Below are positions 1 to 11,502 of a DNA stretch of 64,000 nucleotides, one piece after another. The stretch is from Rhinopomastus cyanomelas (lineage: Eukaryota > Chordata > Aves > Bucerotiformes > Rhinopomastidae): assembly GCA_013400115.1 (NCBI GenBank), contig VXBP01002270.1, positions 105,434 through 169,433 on the forward strand, in the 5' to 3' direction. The translations under genes were made by a program, and so were the position numbers. The notes beneath the pieces are model-generated. The model made no database searches, was not told where the DNA came from, and saw only the letters and a program-made list of their open reading frames with translations. Each line of letters opens with the position of its first letter. Position 1 is the first letter of the stretch.

Positions 1-374
1 GTCGATCTGTCCCTGCAACCCCAACAAAACCCAGCAAGGAAAGCGGCCAGCGAGCAGCCTGCAGAGGTTTGGTGGCAGATGGCAGGATGTTTATCGGCCC
101 CAAGTTAATCAGATTGCAGCGGTGGGCTTAGAGCACCCCAACAGAAACCATCAAAACAAGGAAGAATGACAGGATAAACCAGCAATTCCCAGTGAGCTGG
201 GGTTGCCCAGCAGGGTTTGCAGGATCCACCGATGCTCACGGGGCTGCACCCCTAGGAGACACAAACCCAGCCCCCAAGAGCTGCACTGAGGTCACTTTCC
301 CAGATGTGGTTTGTCACAGTTCAGTCCCCGAGAGCAGCCCTGCAGCTCCATGGGCAGCTGGTAGCTCAGAAGAA

Positions 375-424
375 ACTAGATGATCTTTTGAGGTCCCTTC
401 CAATCCCTAATGTTCTGTGATTCT
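375..424 (+). mobile_element. CR1 LINE, 3' tail fragment
   Basis: Terminal 50 bases of a CR1 ending GTTCTGTGATTC. Belongs to the 'CCAATCCCTAATGTTCTGTGA' 3'-end type that recurs about 20 times in the window. Its 5' part is missing; an antisense CR1 piece begins about 35 bases downstream. Confidence 0.8.
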
Positions 425-459
425 TTCCAGCCCTCATGGGCTGCTCCAGGAACATGGAG

Positions 460-635
460 CATCGCTTCCAGGGCTCTGTCACCCTCACTGGGAAGAAGTT
501 CCTTCTCATATAGATGTGGAACCTCCTCTGGCCCAGCTCACACCCTTTGTCCTATCACTAGGTGCCCCTGAGCAGAGCCTGGCTCCCTCCTCCTGACACC
601 CACCCTTCCCATATTTCTCAACATTCATGGGATTT
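460..635 (-). mobile_element. CR1 LINE fragment
   Basis: Antisense CR1 segment recognisable by CTCTGTCACCCTCACTGGGA and GTGGAACCTCCTCTG, running toward the CTCAACATTCATGGGAT-type block. The 3' tail (left end) is missing, so it is an internal fragment facing the plus-strand tail at 375-424. Confidence 0.85.
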
Positions 636-987
636 CATGGAAACTCAAAGACAGGAGCAGCAGAACAAGCAGGGCTAAGCAACACACCCAGGCCATGTTG
701 TTCTCCACTGAAGAACCCACCCACAGGTGAGCTGGAGCTGTGAGGGTCCCACACTGACAGCCCCAGGATGTGGGGCTGCATCCCAGCTGCATAGCTGGGA
801 TTTTAATGGGAAGGGGTGGGAAACCCTTGTGTCCCCACAGCCTGTGAGATGGAAAGAAGATAAAACCCCATTGGTCCTACAGCCCTCAACAGCTTATTCC
901 AGCTGGGGAAAAGCAATCTGGATGCCCTCAGCATCCCCATGGAGGGACTGAACGCACCAACAAATGGGCCACATCTGCAGGAGGAGG
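636..987. other. 3' flank of LHPP, unique DNA
   Basis: Single-copy-looking sequence downstream of the inferred cleavage site. Nothing recognisable as a gene or repeat. Confidence 0.4.
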
Positions 988-993
988 TTTATT
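988..993 (-). promoter_or_regulatory. LHPP: Poly(A) signal AATAAA for LHPP
   Basis: TTTATT on the plus strand reads AATAAA on the minus strand, about 700 bases after the stop. It is followed 20-40 bases later by a GT-rich stretch (TTTGTTGGTG, about 966-957), the usual downstream cleavage element. I saw no other canonical hexamer between the stop and this point. Confidence 0.6.
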
Positions 994-1689
994 CCCCGCA
1001 GGACACCACGGCTGTTCATCATGTGCTGCTGCTCTACTGGATTCCCAACCCCAACCCGGGGTGGGGGTAAATGTGGCATCACCAGCTTGCCAGGGTGCAG
1101 GGACTGTCCGACTCCCCTGGGCTTTCGTGCTACCCACAGCCAGAGCCACATTCAGGACCCCACAGAGAGGGGCTGAGATGGCTTGGTGGCCTCCATCACC
1201 CCTCCAGGATAACGCCCAGCCCGTCCCAGGCACCCCAAAGGCACAGCAGGGGTGAGGCCAACAAAATCCTGTCCACCAAGGGGTGCTGGGTCCCCCATTT
1301 CCCACCTGGGCACCTCCAGGCTGGGAAGACTCCAGAAGAGTTAAAGGGGGTGGAGGTCCTCCGGCAAGGCCTGGAGGAGGTGCAGATCCCTCATCACCCC
1401 TGGAGCTCCCCTTGGGGACCCAAGGTCCCAGCTGGGAAGCACCGGTGCTGGCAGCAGGGGCACTGAGAAGACATGGAGGACGTGCTGGAGGACATCAGAA
1501 AGGCTGATGTTCCCTTTGATGATGCCAATAGATCATTTTAGTACCGTTAACACGAAACGCGCAGGAACGCAGACGGTCACCACCCTGGGCACGGCTGGGG
1601 CTGTTAATGTTAGACGCGGCCTCCTGGAGGGGCTGTGCATGAGGTCTCCATCATCCACAGAGATCCAGTCACCCACGGCACTGGTGATC
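994..1689 (-). other. LHPP: LHPP 3' untranslated region (inferred)
   Basis: About 700 bases between the TAA stop and the AATAAA at 993-988. No CR1 or other interspersed repeat is visible here, although CR1 copies lie on both sides (460-635 and from 1850). Reading frames on the plus strand are chance openings. The extent is inferred from the stop codon and the first good poly(A) signal; no transcript evidence is available. Confidence 0.6.
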
Positions 1690-1780
1690 TTACAGCTGCT
1701 GGAGGATGATGTCGACGGCCTCGGCGAGGTTGTTCACGTAGGCGTCAGGCTTCACGTGGGGGTGGTTCTCATCAGAAGGC
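1690..1780 (-). CDS. LHPP: LHPP terminal coding exon (exon 7)
   Basis: Last coding exon of a HAD-superfamily phosphatase that in mammals removes phosphate from phospholysine, phosphohistidine, imidodiphosphate and pyrophosphate. Read on the minus strand it follows a TTTGCAG acceptor. Its first base completes a split Arg codon, giving RPSDENHPHVKPDAY and then a helix with LAEAVDIILQQL before TAA at 1692-1690. The pattern RPSDExHPxVKxDxYVxNLAEAVD is the LHPP C-terminus and differs from the paralogue HDHD2, whose tail after the GKYR region is quite different. The protein ends about two residues earlier than human LHPP (270 aa). The exon is separated by a 47-kb intron from exon 6, but the reading phase matches exactly (AG from exon 6, G from here). 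The residues form the last strand/helix of the Rossmann-like core and hold no catalytic residue. Confidence 0.95.
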
Positions 1781-1849
1781 CTGCAAAGGAGACAGGAGGG
1801 CATGGATGGGCAACCAACCAGGTTGGTCCTGCTGCTGCTGCAACTCTAA

Positions 1850-2245
1850 TGATTGGGTTGGAAGGGAACTTCAGAATTTGGTTGGAAGAGACCGTAAGAT
1901 CATCAACCTTCAACTCAGCACTGCCAGGTGCCCCTAACCCATGTCCCTCAGCCCTACATCTTTCTGCCTTCCCAATCTATCCGGGGATGGGGACTCCACT
2001 ACCTCCCTGGGCAGCCTGTTCCAATGTCTAAAGACCCTTGAGATCATCAGGCCCAAGTGTTAATCCTACTCTACCAAGGTCACCACCAGACCAGGTCTCT
2101 AATCACTACATCTAATGGATCTTTAAACACACCCAGGGATGGGGACTGAACCCCTTCCCTGAGCAGCCTGTTCCAATCCCTGAGCACTCTTTCTGTGAAG
2201 ATGTTTTTCCTCATGTCCAGCCTCCCTTTGGTGCAGCCTGTCACG
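1850..2245 (-). mobile_element. CR1 LINE, two or three overlapping antisense copies
   Basis: A short tail (GGGTTGGAAGGGAAC, 1855-1869) abuts a second copy starting GGTTGGAAGAGACCGTAAG (1880). That copy runs to GGGCAGCCTGTTCCAATGTC at about 2027, and a third antisense segment follows to about 2245. All lie just inside intron 6, about 70 bases from the exon 7 acceptor. Confidence 0.85.
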
Positions 2246-2781
2246 GGCATTGCTTCGGTGCCTCAGAGCCTCCCTTGACATGGACACCACCAGCAGCAGG
2301 CAGAATCCTCAGCCAAGAGCAGATGTGGCTCTTGTGGTTTCAGGTCAGCTTCCCTTTCAATGACCATGACCCTCTCTGCGCTGCACCATGGTAGACTTCA
2401 CACCAGCAGGTCTCAAAAGTGATGGCACAGGTCACCTTCTAGTGCTTTCCTCTTTCATCTTCCAGAAAGAAATACAAACTAAATCAAAAACTACCTTTCA
2501 TCTGGTGGGTTGGTTGAAGAATAAACCCACGCTGAGCTCACTTTCAGCCAAACTCGTGATGTTTGTGTTACTCTCACGTGGGACTCTGGCTGCAGAGGAG
2601 AACATCCATCAAAGTGGCAGCAAATGATATCCTGTGGCTGAACATTGAGCTGTTGGCACAAACCCACCTGTGAGAGCTAAAGTGTCCCTTTGGTGAAGTG
2701 GGACCTCTTGGAGAGACTGAGCGGCGCAGCCTGGTGCCCACGCAAGGAACATTTTCCAGCCCAAGGTGGCCATGAAAGTTG

Positions 2782-2945
2782 TGGAATCATAGAGTCATAG
2801 AATGGCCCAGATCATCACAGAACGTTAGGGATTGGAAGGGACCTCGAAAGATCATCCAGTCCCATCCCCCTGCCACAGCAGGATCCCCTAGATCCTGTCA
2901 CACAGGAACATGTCCAGGTGGGTTTTAAATGTCTCCAGAGAAGCA
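2782..2945 (-). mobile_element. CR1 LINE 3' end
   Basis: A short older tail (AGAGTCATAGAATGG) is followed by a CR1 of the ACATTAGGGATTGGAAGG type (here AACGTTAGGGATTGG), truncated after GTTTTAAATGTCTCCAGAG. 5'-truncated, as is normal for CR1. Confidence 0.9.
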
Positions 2946-3202
2946 GTTACTCACATCCATCAGATCATCCTCAGGAGATGACTAAACACCCAAGGATCCC
3001 TCACCCAAGGACCATCCATCACTGTCAGTGCTCAGAAGCTCCATGTGTGCTGAGCCAGACCCTCCACCCAGACTAAACTGGTTAGTTCACATGGATCCTT
3101 CAGCCTGAGCTGTCAAGGAACCAGCAGGCTGCTGCAGAGAACTGGCTCTGCAATTTTAACTCTTCACTCAGTCACCTGGCAGGAGAAGCTCCAGCATGGA
3201 GC

Positions 3203-3300
3203 TTTTAAACTCATCCAGGGATGGGGACTCAACCACCACCCGGGGCAGCCCATTCCACTCCACTTTCCACTTGGACAGGTCTGTTCTGAGGAACTCTATT
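3203..3300 (-). mobile_element. CR1 LINE fragment
   Basis: Carries TCATCCAGGGATGGGGACTC and GGGGCAGCCCATTCCA, the antisense block found about 100-200 bases from the CR1 3' end. Both ends are lost. Confidence 0.75.
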
Positions 3301-4239
3301 CCCTATCAGTCATCAGGAATGGTGTCCAACCTTCAACAATGGTTCACCCAAGATGCAGCTGAGTGTCTCTGAGGGATGATGGGATCTGTGGAGGTTTGTA
3401 CCATCCTGTAGGAGCTACTAGGAGTCTTTAAAGTGCTTGGAGCAAACACAAACAGAAAAGAGCTTAAAGGCAGCACAAGAAGATGCCCTAAGAAACACAG
3501 ACTTGGGTTTAACCCTCTTATTTCTCATCTCAGTTGGGATTTGGGGTTTGATCTGTGCATCAGGCTCTGAGTGGTGCTGTCACGGGGGACCAGTGGAGCT
3601 GCAGAACATCTGCAAAGGAAAACACGTGGCCGGGTGCCAGAGGTGTCCTGCCAAGCTGTGAGCCACCCATGGGAATTGGGAGTCCATCCCCCCGGGAGCA
3701 AGGAGGACATGTCTGAGCACCAAGCCCTCGCGTCATGCTGTCTGAGGAAGCCTCATGTACCAGCTGGAATGACTTTCCCACTCCTCACTGCCAGCAATCC
3801 ACGTGGAGAACAAAGCAGGCAGCTGGATCATAGTGGGGACAAAACGTTTCGCAGACAGAAGTCTAAGTGGAGGCAGCAGACGTGGAATGGCCACGGGGAT
3901 GGCCACAGCCCCAGCATCCAGCTCACCCCAAGACCTGCTGAAACTTGACTTCAGAGAACAAGAGCAGATGGGGGTTGATCAGCTCACGATGGATCTCACA
4001 GGCTAAAATTAGCTCTCACATAGCTCTTCAAAAATAGGGGTGGGCAGGGAAACCACCACGCAGGGCCAAAGCCAGGCACCCTCATTCATTTGAAACAGAC
4101 AAACGACGGCACGTTCCAGTCCTCTGGCGAAGCTGGCCCATGACACCATGTGTCCCACATCAGTGGGAGACAGCGAACTCCACAGCTACTGCTTCAAACC
4201 CACCTGCACCCATGTGGGCTGGGGCTTTCTATGAGGGAC

Positions 4240-4518
4240 TCCAGTGAGAGGACAAAGGGGATGGTTTCAGGCTAAAAGAGGGGAGATTGAGATGAGATCT
4301 GAGGAAGAACTTTCCTCCTGCGAGGACGCTGAGGCTCTGGAGCAGGTTGCACAGGGAGGCAACTCTCTGGCTGCTCCATCCCTGGAAGTGTTCAAGGCCA
4401 GGCTGGATGGGGCTCTGGGCAACCTGGTCTGGTGAGAAGTGTCGCTACCCATGGCAGGGGGTTGGCACTGGCTGACCTCTGAGGTCTCTTCCAACCTAAA
4501 CCAGTCTGTGATTCTATG
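4240..4518 (+). mobile_element. CR1 LINE 3' end
   Basis: Plus-strand CR1 from AGTGAGAGGACAAAGGGGAT to a full 3' end (GAGGTCTCTTCCAACCTAAA, CCAGTCTGTGATTCTATG). About 280 bases, 5'-truncated. Confidence 0.9.
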
Positions 4519-4741
4519 GGAGCAGGTCCCAGAACTTCATGGAAGCCCACAGCTGGATCCTGTATCTCATGATGTGGACAGATGTCCCTGGAACAGGATG
4601 AGAGGATTTTGTGGTTAAAACACTAGAAAGAGAGTTACAGTGACCGTGTGCAGCAACCCAGGGCAGAAGGTCTGTCCTCACGAAGCATCTAGAACCTTCT
4701 TTTACTTTGCTGCCATCATGCAACACTGGAATAGGAAGCTG

Positions 4742-4796
4742 CACTAGGAGAGGGTTAGGTGGGATGTTAGGAAGCCCTTCCTCAAGGAAGGTTTAG
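4742..4796 (+). mobile_element. CR1 LINE fragment
   Basis: Short match to the internal block GGTTAGGTGGGATGTTAGGA followed by AGCCCTTCCTCA. The element around it is not recognisable. Confidence 0.6.
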
Positions 4797-5734
4797 GTGT
4801 AAAGAACCTGGTGTAACTTTTTGTCAAAGTTCAGACAAAGTTAACCAAGACCAATGCTGCCTCTTGCATCCCATGCAAGCACATGGTGCAAACAAACCCG
4901 ATGCGTTAAGTGCAACAGCCCCTGGCTTGGACTGGGGGCGCAGAAGCTCCGCACGTACACGTGGATGCTTGAGCTAGTAACAGGACTTCATACTGACATA
5001 ACGTTCTGTGATAAGTGGCAACAAAGACCTCAGGCTGGGCTACCTCCCCCTGCTCCAGAGAAACGCAGGATGTCCTCTGTTGGTTCCGATCACAAAGATG
5101 GGCAGCTGTTCAAAGGATGATGACATGCTGCATTCATGGACCACGCTGTGTCCAAGCATCTCAAGTTCTTTGGAAGTGGGGCAGGAAACACAGAGCAGCC
5201 ATGCCTTGGAAACACATTTAATGCAGCTGCACAGGGCAGCAGCAGGGATGGCCATGGCCAAGGCCACGTCTTCCTTCTCCTCCTGGCTCCCTTCCACCTG
5301 GTCCTCACGTCAGGCAGGACACAGGAAGGAGCGGTGAGCTGAGGAAAGCTCGCTAGCACATTTTTCAAGGTGTCAAACCACATCTACTCTTGTGCTTAAG
5401 AATGGATCACGGAAAGTATGTAAATCCAACACTGTTAGTTTAAGGATTAAATCCCCGGTGCTGCTGGCGTTCAGCCCTCTGCTCCCACCAGGAGAATTGT
5501 CCAAGGTTTATACCCACTTCCTTCCAGCCCTGAGTTACAGCTCCTCAGATGAAGGCTGCCGGTGCGTCCAACTTGCTGCATGTTAGTGCAGAGCCAGCGA
5601 GAACCCCTGTCCCCAGTGGAGCCCCACCAGAGCTCTGTCAAATACCTAGGCCCAGTCACGTCTGTGGGGATTTTGTCATTGAATAAATAATCCTGGAGTT
5701 CCCATCACAGGAAGGACAGAGCAGGTTCAGAGCA
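4797..5734. other. LHPP: Intron 6 unique DNA
   Basis: No repeat or coding signal recognised. Overlapping short frames around 5008-5383 on both strands are chance openings in GC-rich sequence. Confidence 0.4.
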
Positions 5735-6153
5735 CTGGATCACTACTGCTGTGAGCACAGGCTGAGGGAGTTGGGGTTGCTCAGCCTTGAGAAATGCTAT
5801 AGGAGCATCTTATTGTGCCCTTCCAGTATCTGAAGGGTGCCTCCAAGAAAGATGGGGAGGGAATTTTTACAGAGGTTAGTGGTGACAGGACAAGGGATAA
5901 TGGCTTTAAGCTGAAAGTAGGCAGACTGAGATTAGAAATAAGAGGAAGTTCTTAATTGTGAGAGTGGGGAAACACTGGAACAGGTTCCCTAAGGAACTTG
6001 AGGCTTCTCCAACATTGGAAGCATTCAAGGCCAGATGAGATGGGGCTTAGAGCAACCTGGTCTAGTGGGAGGTGTCTCTGCCCAGGACAGAGGGGCTGGA
6101 ACTAGGTGATCTCCAAGATCCCTTCCAACTCAAACTGTTCTGTGATTCTATGA
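5735..6153 (+). mobile_element. CR1 LINE 3' end, ~420 bp
   Basis: Starts near GAGCACAGGCTGAGGGAGTT and runs through the GGCTTTAAGCTGAAAGTAGG block to CTGTTCTGTGATTCTATGAA. Older copy with scattered substitutions. Confidence 0.9.
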
Positions 6154-6581
6154 ATCCCAAATTCAACACAACTGAGCTTTCAGCAGTGAAGCACTGGGGA
6201 TGCTTGGGTTCAGATCAGGGTGCTTCAGCCTGTAAAGTCTCACAGGTCTGTGTCCTGTGCTGAACTTCCACAGCTTCCCACCACCATCTTCTCCATCAGT
6301 CTCCAGCTGCCACTGTCACAATTAGAATGGTTAATAAATACTGTGGGCACCTCCAAATAGCTTCTTTAAATTAGGTTGTGTGGGACTCACTAGATACTTC
6401 TCATGGCTGTTTATTCACACCTGCAAACCACAGTCTAAAACCACAGAACCATTAGGATTGCGATGTAACTGGTTTTGGACCACACCGAGCATGTTCTGAA
6501 CAATGAACAGGTTCCATCACTGCCTTCACTGGGCTTTCATATCCTCCACATTCATCCTTGTAAGGCTTCTGAGTCAGTTCT

Positions 6582-6738
6582 TCACAGAATCACGAACCAC
6601 AGAACATTAGGGACTGGAAGGGACCTCAAAAGATCATCCAGTCGAATCCCCCTGCCACAGCAGGATCCCCTAGACCAAGTCACACAGGAACATGTCCAGG
6701 TGGGTTTTAAATGTCTCCAGAGAAGGAGACTCCACAAG
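6582..6738 (-). mobile_element. CR1 LINE 3' end
   Basis: Antisense copy of the type CAGAACATTAGGGACTGGAA, with CACAGGAACATGTCCAGGTG, cut after AGGAGACTCCACAA. Close to the other members of this type, so a fairly young copy. Confidence 0.92.
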
Positions 6739-7198
6739 TTCTAAGACCCAGAAACCAACGATGAGCCTGTGCAAGGCGCCCAGAAGAGCTGTGAGTGAAA
6801 GGGGGGCTCAGAGGGAACAACATCTCAGCCTCCAGCATCGATGTATGATGCATAAATTTCCCATCACAGGTATCTGACCGCTCCCGAGGGAGAACTGACG
6901 GAGTCAGCAAGTCAGGGGAGAGCCCAGAAGTGCCTTTCTAATGACGGCCTCACGGCACCAGTGAGGCTGTTGCAGCAACCCAGTTCCCACAGCTCTGTTA
7001 GCTGCTTCAGGACTTAATACTTCTTCGGATCAGACTGATCTTAGGACATTTCTTAAGTATGAAATCAATAAAAAAGACTGATAGCTGTCAAACAGATGAG
7101 AACACCCACGTAAACAAGATCAGCAGCGTGGACACTGCTCTACATTCCTGACATCTGCAGCACTTTGTTTTTACCTGAGCACTTCTGTTGAGCCCAGT

Positions 7199-7277
7199 TT
7201 CACAGAATCACAGAACATCAGGGATTGGAAGGGACCTCAAAAGATCATCTACTCCAATCCCCCTGCCAGAGCAGCCA
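7199..7277 (-). mobile_element. CR1 LINE 3' tail
   Basis: Terminal 80 bases only: CAGAACATCAGGGATTGGAA then AATCCCCCTGCCAGAGCAG. Confidence 0.88.
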
Positions 7278-8249
7278 GCTTCAAGCAAGGAGCAATCCTT
7301 TGGCAAACAAAAGGCCCATAATATTGGTTTGAGCGGTGGACCAGCTGCCTCTGTAAAGCAGCCTGGCTTGAACAGAAGTCTATTTGCATAGCATGCTTGA
7401 TAGCTTTGAGAAAAATCTACTCCTTAAAACACTTCAAAGGATCCCTTTGTGCTGGAGGTGGAACAGCCAAGCAGACTCAATACTCCACACAGATTGCTAA
7501 ATCCTTGCCAGGCATCTCAGGGTGGAGATACTTGTCTATGAAGTTCTAAACAACCCAATAAACCCCATGTCTTTCCCACTGCACTCAAGACCTGTGAAGG
7601 GCTAATCAATCCCTTCTCCTGGTTTTTCTCCTGGTTTACAATGAAGCAGGAGCTTAAAATACAGGCTTGAGGGGTGGGTGTGCGGGCTATGTGGGTACAG
7701 AGGTAAAACAAAGACATTTTTGAAGTAAACCCCTGAGTTTTTGAACTCAAGCCCTGGTGTGGAAAGGACTTTACTAGATCATAAAGAGAGAGACTTCATC
7801 TTCATTAAGTAAAACATTAAAGGAAACGGGTTTGAACTTACAGCCCTATAGATTAACGCCGGCACTGTACGGGGTTTAATTGCCTGTTGCTTTCCCACCA
7901 TAAATTACTACCTGCAGCTAATGGAAAACCTTCCTCCAGACCTGTTTATGCACCTCGCTCCCATTTCATACCTTTGCATACTGGAAGGAAACAGCAAGGT
8001 AACTTGGAGTTGTCCCAAACCCATATAAATGGGCATGTCTTGAGAAAGCAGTGAGCTCTGAAGAAAAGCTGCACGTGTTTGGTACCAGCTGTTTGAGTAA
8101 CCCACAAGTACATGAGCTCAACACTGAGTAAGGCAGGTGTGAAACCCTCTTACACAAGAGGAAAACCCCGAGGAAGAGTTCTAACTCCAACCCAGGCTGA
8201 AGAATCCCAGCAGGAAGAAAAAACACTGAAAAAACCCCTCTGCCCAGGA
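7278..8249. other. LHPP: Intron 6 unique DNA
   Basis: About 970 bases without a recognisable repeat or exon. Confidence 0.35.
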
Positions 8250-8565
8250 ATCACAGAATCATTCAGGTTGGAAAAGACTCTGGGGATCATCAAGTCCAAC
8301 CATCAATCCTACTCAACAAGTTCACCCTTAAACCAGATCCCCCACCACTACATCTAAGTGACTTTTAATCGCACCCAGGGATGGGGACTCAACCACCCAC
8401 CCCCAGGTCCCTCTGTGCCAGGCTGCTCTCCAGCCAGTCATCCCCCAGTCTGTAGCTGCAGGGGGCTATTGTGGCCGAAGTGTAGGACCCTGCACTTGGC
8501 CCTGTTAAACCTCATCCCACTGGCCTCTAACTCACTACCTTCTGTGGCTACTGGTTGCTTCAATC
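8250..8565 (-). mobile_element. CR1 LINE 3' end plus internal segment
   Basis: Tail AATCACAGAATCATTCAGGT to about 8395, then a segment with GACCCTGCACTTGGCCCTGT that belongs further inside CR1. The two are not contiguous in the usual element, so either an internal deletion or two copies. Confidence 0.8.
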
Positions 8566-10155
8566 CTATAGCAATCCTCACACTTCAGCATAGTGGCTCC
8601 AGACAAAGACTTTTTTGTGCTTCTGCAGTTAGCCCAGCATAAACTGCTTGGACAATCTTGAAGATCTGGAAAGCCCAAGAAACCAGACGACACAAAAAAG
8701 AGCCCAAAAACGTTGAATTAACATTTCTGCAGAGTAACCTGGGCTTCTCAGGTAATTAACAGCAGATCATAGTAAACCCTATGGTGAAATTGTGCTCTCC
8801 TGGAAATGATTTGCTGATGAAGACAGGCCTGAAGTCAGCGCTAAACCATGCCAGTAGGTAGAGAAACGAGCGTCTGGCACTTTCCGAAGCTAAATTCAAT
8901 AGCCCCTGCCAAAAGCAGCCAATCCACGCACAGAGACTTTCTCTTTGCAGCTGATTATAATCTCCAGAGTCGTTTATGCTAACTGCCCGGTAGCCACTGC
9001 CATGCCTTACTCACAGGAGGAACAAAATCACTCTTTAAGCTGGCTCACAGATGCCCTGGCACACTGGCTTCAGAGGCTGGCAACGACTTCATTTGGCATA
9101 ATGGCACAAGTTGCTTCAAGGAGGGGGAAAAATTACCCATTTGAAGGATGCAGAGAAGCACAAGGTCACAGTTGGACCCCAGTTGCCTCCTTTGAAGCTG
9201 GGAGATGCTGTTTAGATATAAATGCAAAACAAGAAGACAGAATCCCAAACCAGTTTCCCAAAGGATTAATTAAGATGTCCTCCTCCCAGCCCCTAGTCAG
9301 CAGAATCGGTCTGGAAACAAAGGACCAGTGACTGTTTACCCCATGAAAGCTACGCGGGATGGAACAGCAGCCTCCTCAAGCCTCCCACCAACTCAGTCAA
9401 GATAAACATCATTGTTGTGCAGCATGAACCTCTCCAGTTTTATTGACAGAGAGAGAAAGTGTTGGAGAATGGGAGCTGCTGAATGCAGCCTCTGATTAGC
9501 AATTAAACACTTGGAGAGGGGCGAGCTGCCGGGCAGCAATGCCCTCCCCATTGATTTGTCAAAAACCTTCTCACATAAATTAGCCATCCCTGGGATTTTA
9601 ATGCTTGGGTATTCCCCTGACAAAGGAGCCCTCCAAGAGCTCTGTGTGACTGTCAAACCCAGCCAGGGAGGGGTCTGGAGGGCTGTAGATAAACATTTTC
9701 CATGCATGTGGCCTCCCACGGGGTCAAGCCCTTGGAGACACTTGCACAGGTCTAATGGTCTGATGCCTTCAGGGATGGTTTGGAGCTCCCCAGTTGCCAC
9801 ATGGGCTGGGATCCAGCTCTGTGGAGTGACACCCACCTTGGCCAGGGATTTATGCTGGCCAGCATAGAACCGGGTGCTTTCTACATGAAAGGCATTAGAG
9901 CAACCCAAAGGGCTATTCACGTCACCATCTCCCTAATTAAGAGCTGCAAGACTGTGCGCTCGGTCTGCGCGAGCGATCAATGCTCCCGACACAATGCGCC
10001 CGCAGAGATGTTGGCAGAACATGTCTGACGCCGCTGAGGACTTTGTTCCCCTCCCTGAGCAGAAAAACACTGCGACAGAAAAGCTGTGGTCCTTGGAGTG
10101 CAGGCTTGGTATCAGATGGTAACGATGAGTCCACCATGAAATCATACGCTCACAG
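8566..10155. other. LHPP: CR1-free island in intron 6
   Basis: 1.6 kb with no CR1 in a background of about 30% CR1. The part 9400-9650 has several AT-rich homeodomain-like cores (ATTAGCAATTAA; TAAATTAGCC) and 9935-10040 keeps many CpGs (CGCTCGGTCTGCGCGAGCGA). This looks like conserved noncoding sequence, but no alignment is possible here. The 175-codon minus-strand frame at 9393-9920 has no recognisable domain. Confidence 0.45.
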
Positions 10156-10610
10156 ACTGGTTTGGGTTGGAAGGGACCTCCAAAGGTCATCTAGTCCAAC
10201 CCCACTATAAGAAGCAGGGACATCTCTAACCAGCACAGATTGCCCGGAGCCCCATCCAGCCTGACCTTGAATGGCTCCAGGGATGGGGCTTCCACCACCT
10301 CTCTAGGCAGCCTGTTCCAGGGATCCCCCACCCTCAGATTCAAGAACATTTTCCTCATGTCCAGCCTCAATCTGCTCTTTTCCAGCTTCAAACCATGACC
10401 CCTCATCCTATCATTCTGTGAACAGTCTTCCCCAGCCTTCTGACAGCCCCTTTCTGACAGGAAAGTGACCTTCTGACAGGAAGGTCACTACAAGGTCTAT
10501 GCACAGCCTTCTCTTCTTCAGGCTGAACAACCTCAACTCTCTTAGCTTGTTCCCATAGCAGAGGTGCTCCAGCGCTCTGACCATCCTCCACATGACTCCT
10601 CCAGACTCAC
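10156..10610 (-). mobile_element. CR1 LINE 3' end, ~455 bp
   Basis: Antisense, from TTGGGTTGGAAGGGACCTCC through GGGATCCCCCACCCTCAGAT to GAGGTGCTCCAGCGCTCTGA. Contains a small local duplication, CTTCTGACAGgAAagtgacCTTCTGACAG, around 10450-10490. Confidence 0.92.
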
Positions 10611-11119
10611 TCTAACAGATCCTCCTCCTTCCTGTGTTGGGGGTTCACTCACCTGTGGATGCACCTCCCAGTTCCAAAACAAAACCCCAAAGTGCCTACA
10701 AGTGGATTTGTGTCTCTTGCTTTGGAGCTGCTGGAAGGGTAAGTTCAGATCTCTGGGGACCTGATACAGTGACTGATACATTAGGGACTAAGGACACACT
10801 TAGCGCTGCTGCGTAACTTTCCACCTTTAAATCTTTCTATCTTCCATCCAGTGGTCCTTTTCTTCTGGTGCCCAGGGAACAGGAAAAAGCCCCTCGAACC
10901 AGATGAGTTTGAGAACCTTCAGAAGAGAGGATACGCAAAGCCATGGTGACACAGGACAGTGGCTACTTCTCAGTGCTTATATGAATCCCAGTCCTTAATC
11001 CTGAGCAAACACTTCATGGGTTGAATCAAGACAGTTTTTTCAACAGACTTTCCAGTCCCAGCAGAAGGTGTTCAACAGGGCACATGGAAAACAGCACTTT
11101 CAGGGGAGACAAGGGAAGT

Positions 11120-11502
11120 CTTATGAGGAGAGGCTGAGGGAGCTAGGAGTGTTTATCCTGGATAAGAGGAGACTCAGGCGGACCTTCTCCCTCTACAGCT
11201 CGCTGAAGGGAGGTTGTAGACAGGTGGAGGTCAGGCAACCAGTGCCAGGATGAGAGGGCAGGGCCTGAAGCTGCACCAAGGGAGGGTTAGGTTGGGTGTT
11301 AGGAAGCCCTTCCTCACGGAAAGGGGGATCAGAGCCTGGACTGGGCTGCCCAGGGCAGTGGTGGAGTCCCCATCCCTGGAGGTGTTGAAGGACAGCCTGG
11401 ATGTGGCCCTGGTCTGGCTGCTGTGCTGACGTTAGGTCCTGGGCTGGGCTGCATTTGCTCAGAGGCCTTTTCCAGCCTCAGTAATTCTGTGATTCTATGA
11501 CA
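11120..11502 (+). mobile_element. CR1 LINE 3' end, ~380 bp
   Basis: Begins TATGAGGAGAGGCTGAGGGA and ends GTAATTCTGTGATTCTATGA. Belongs to the subfamily with CCTGGGCTGGGCTGCATTTG near its end, shared with 18120-18469 and 45672-46215. Confidence 0.92.

Larger units (their letters stand above)
2246..4239. other. LHPP: Intron 6 unique DNA between CR1 copies
   Basis: Apart from the CR1 pieces at 2782-2945 and 3203-3300 I see no exon, RNA gene or repeat. Short open frames (3571-3948, for example) show no recognisable domain. Confidence 0.4.

Noticed and set aside
9393..9920. 175-codon minus frame inside the CR1-free island
   Set aside because: The sequence looks regulatory rather than coding (AT-rich cores, both strands open in places); no domain recognised.
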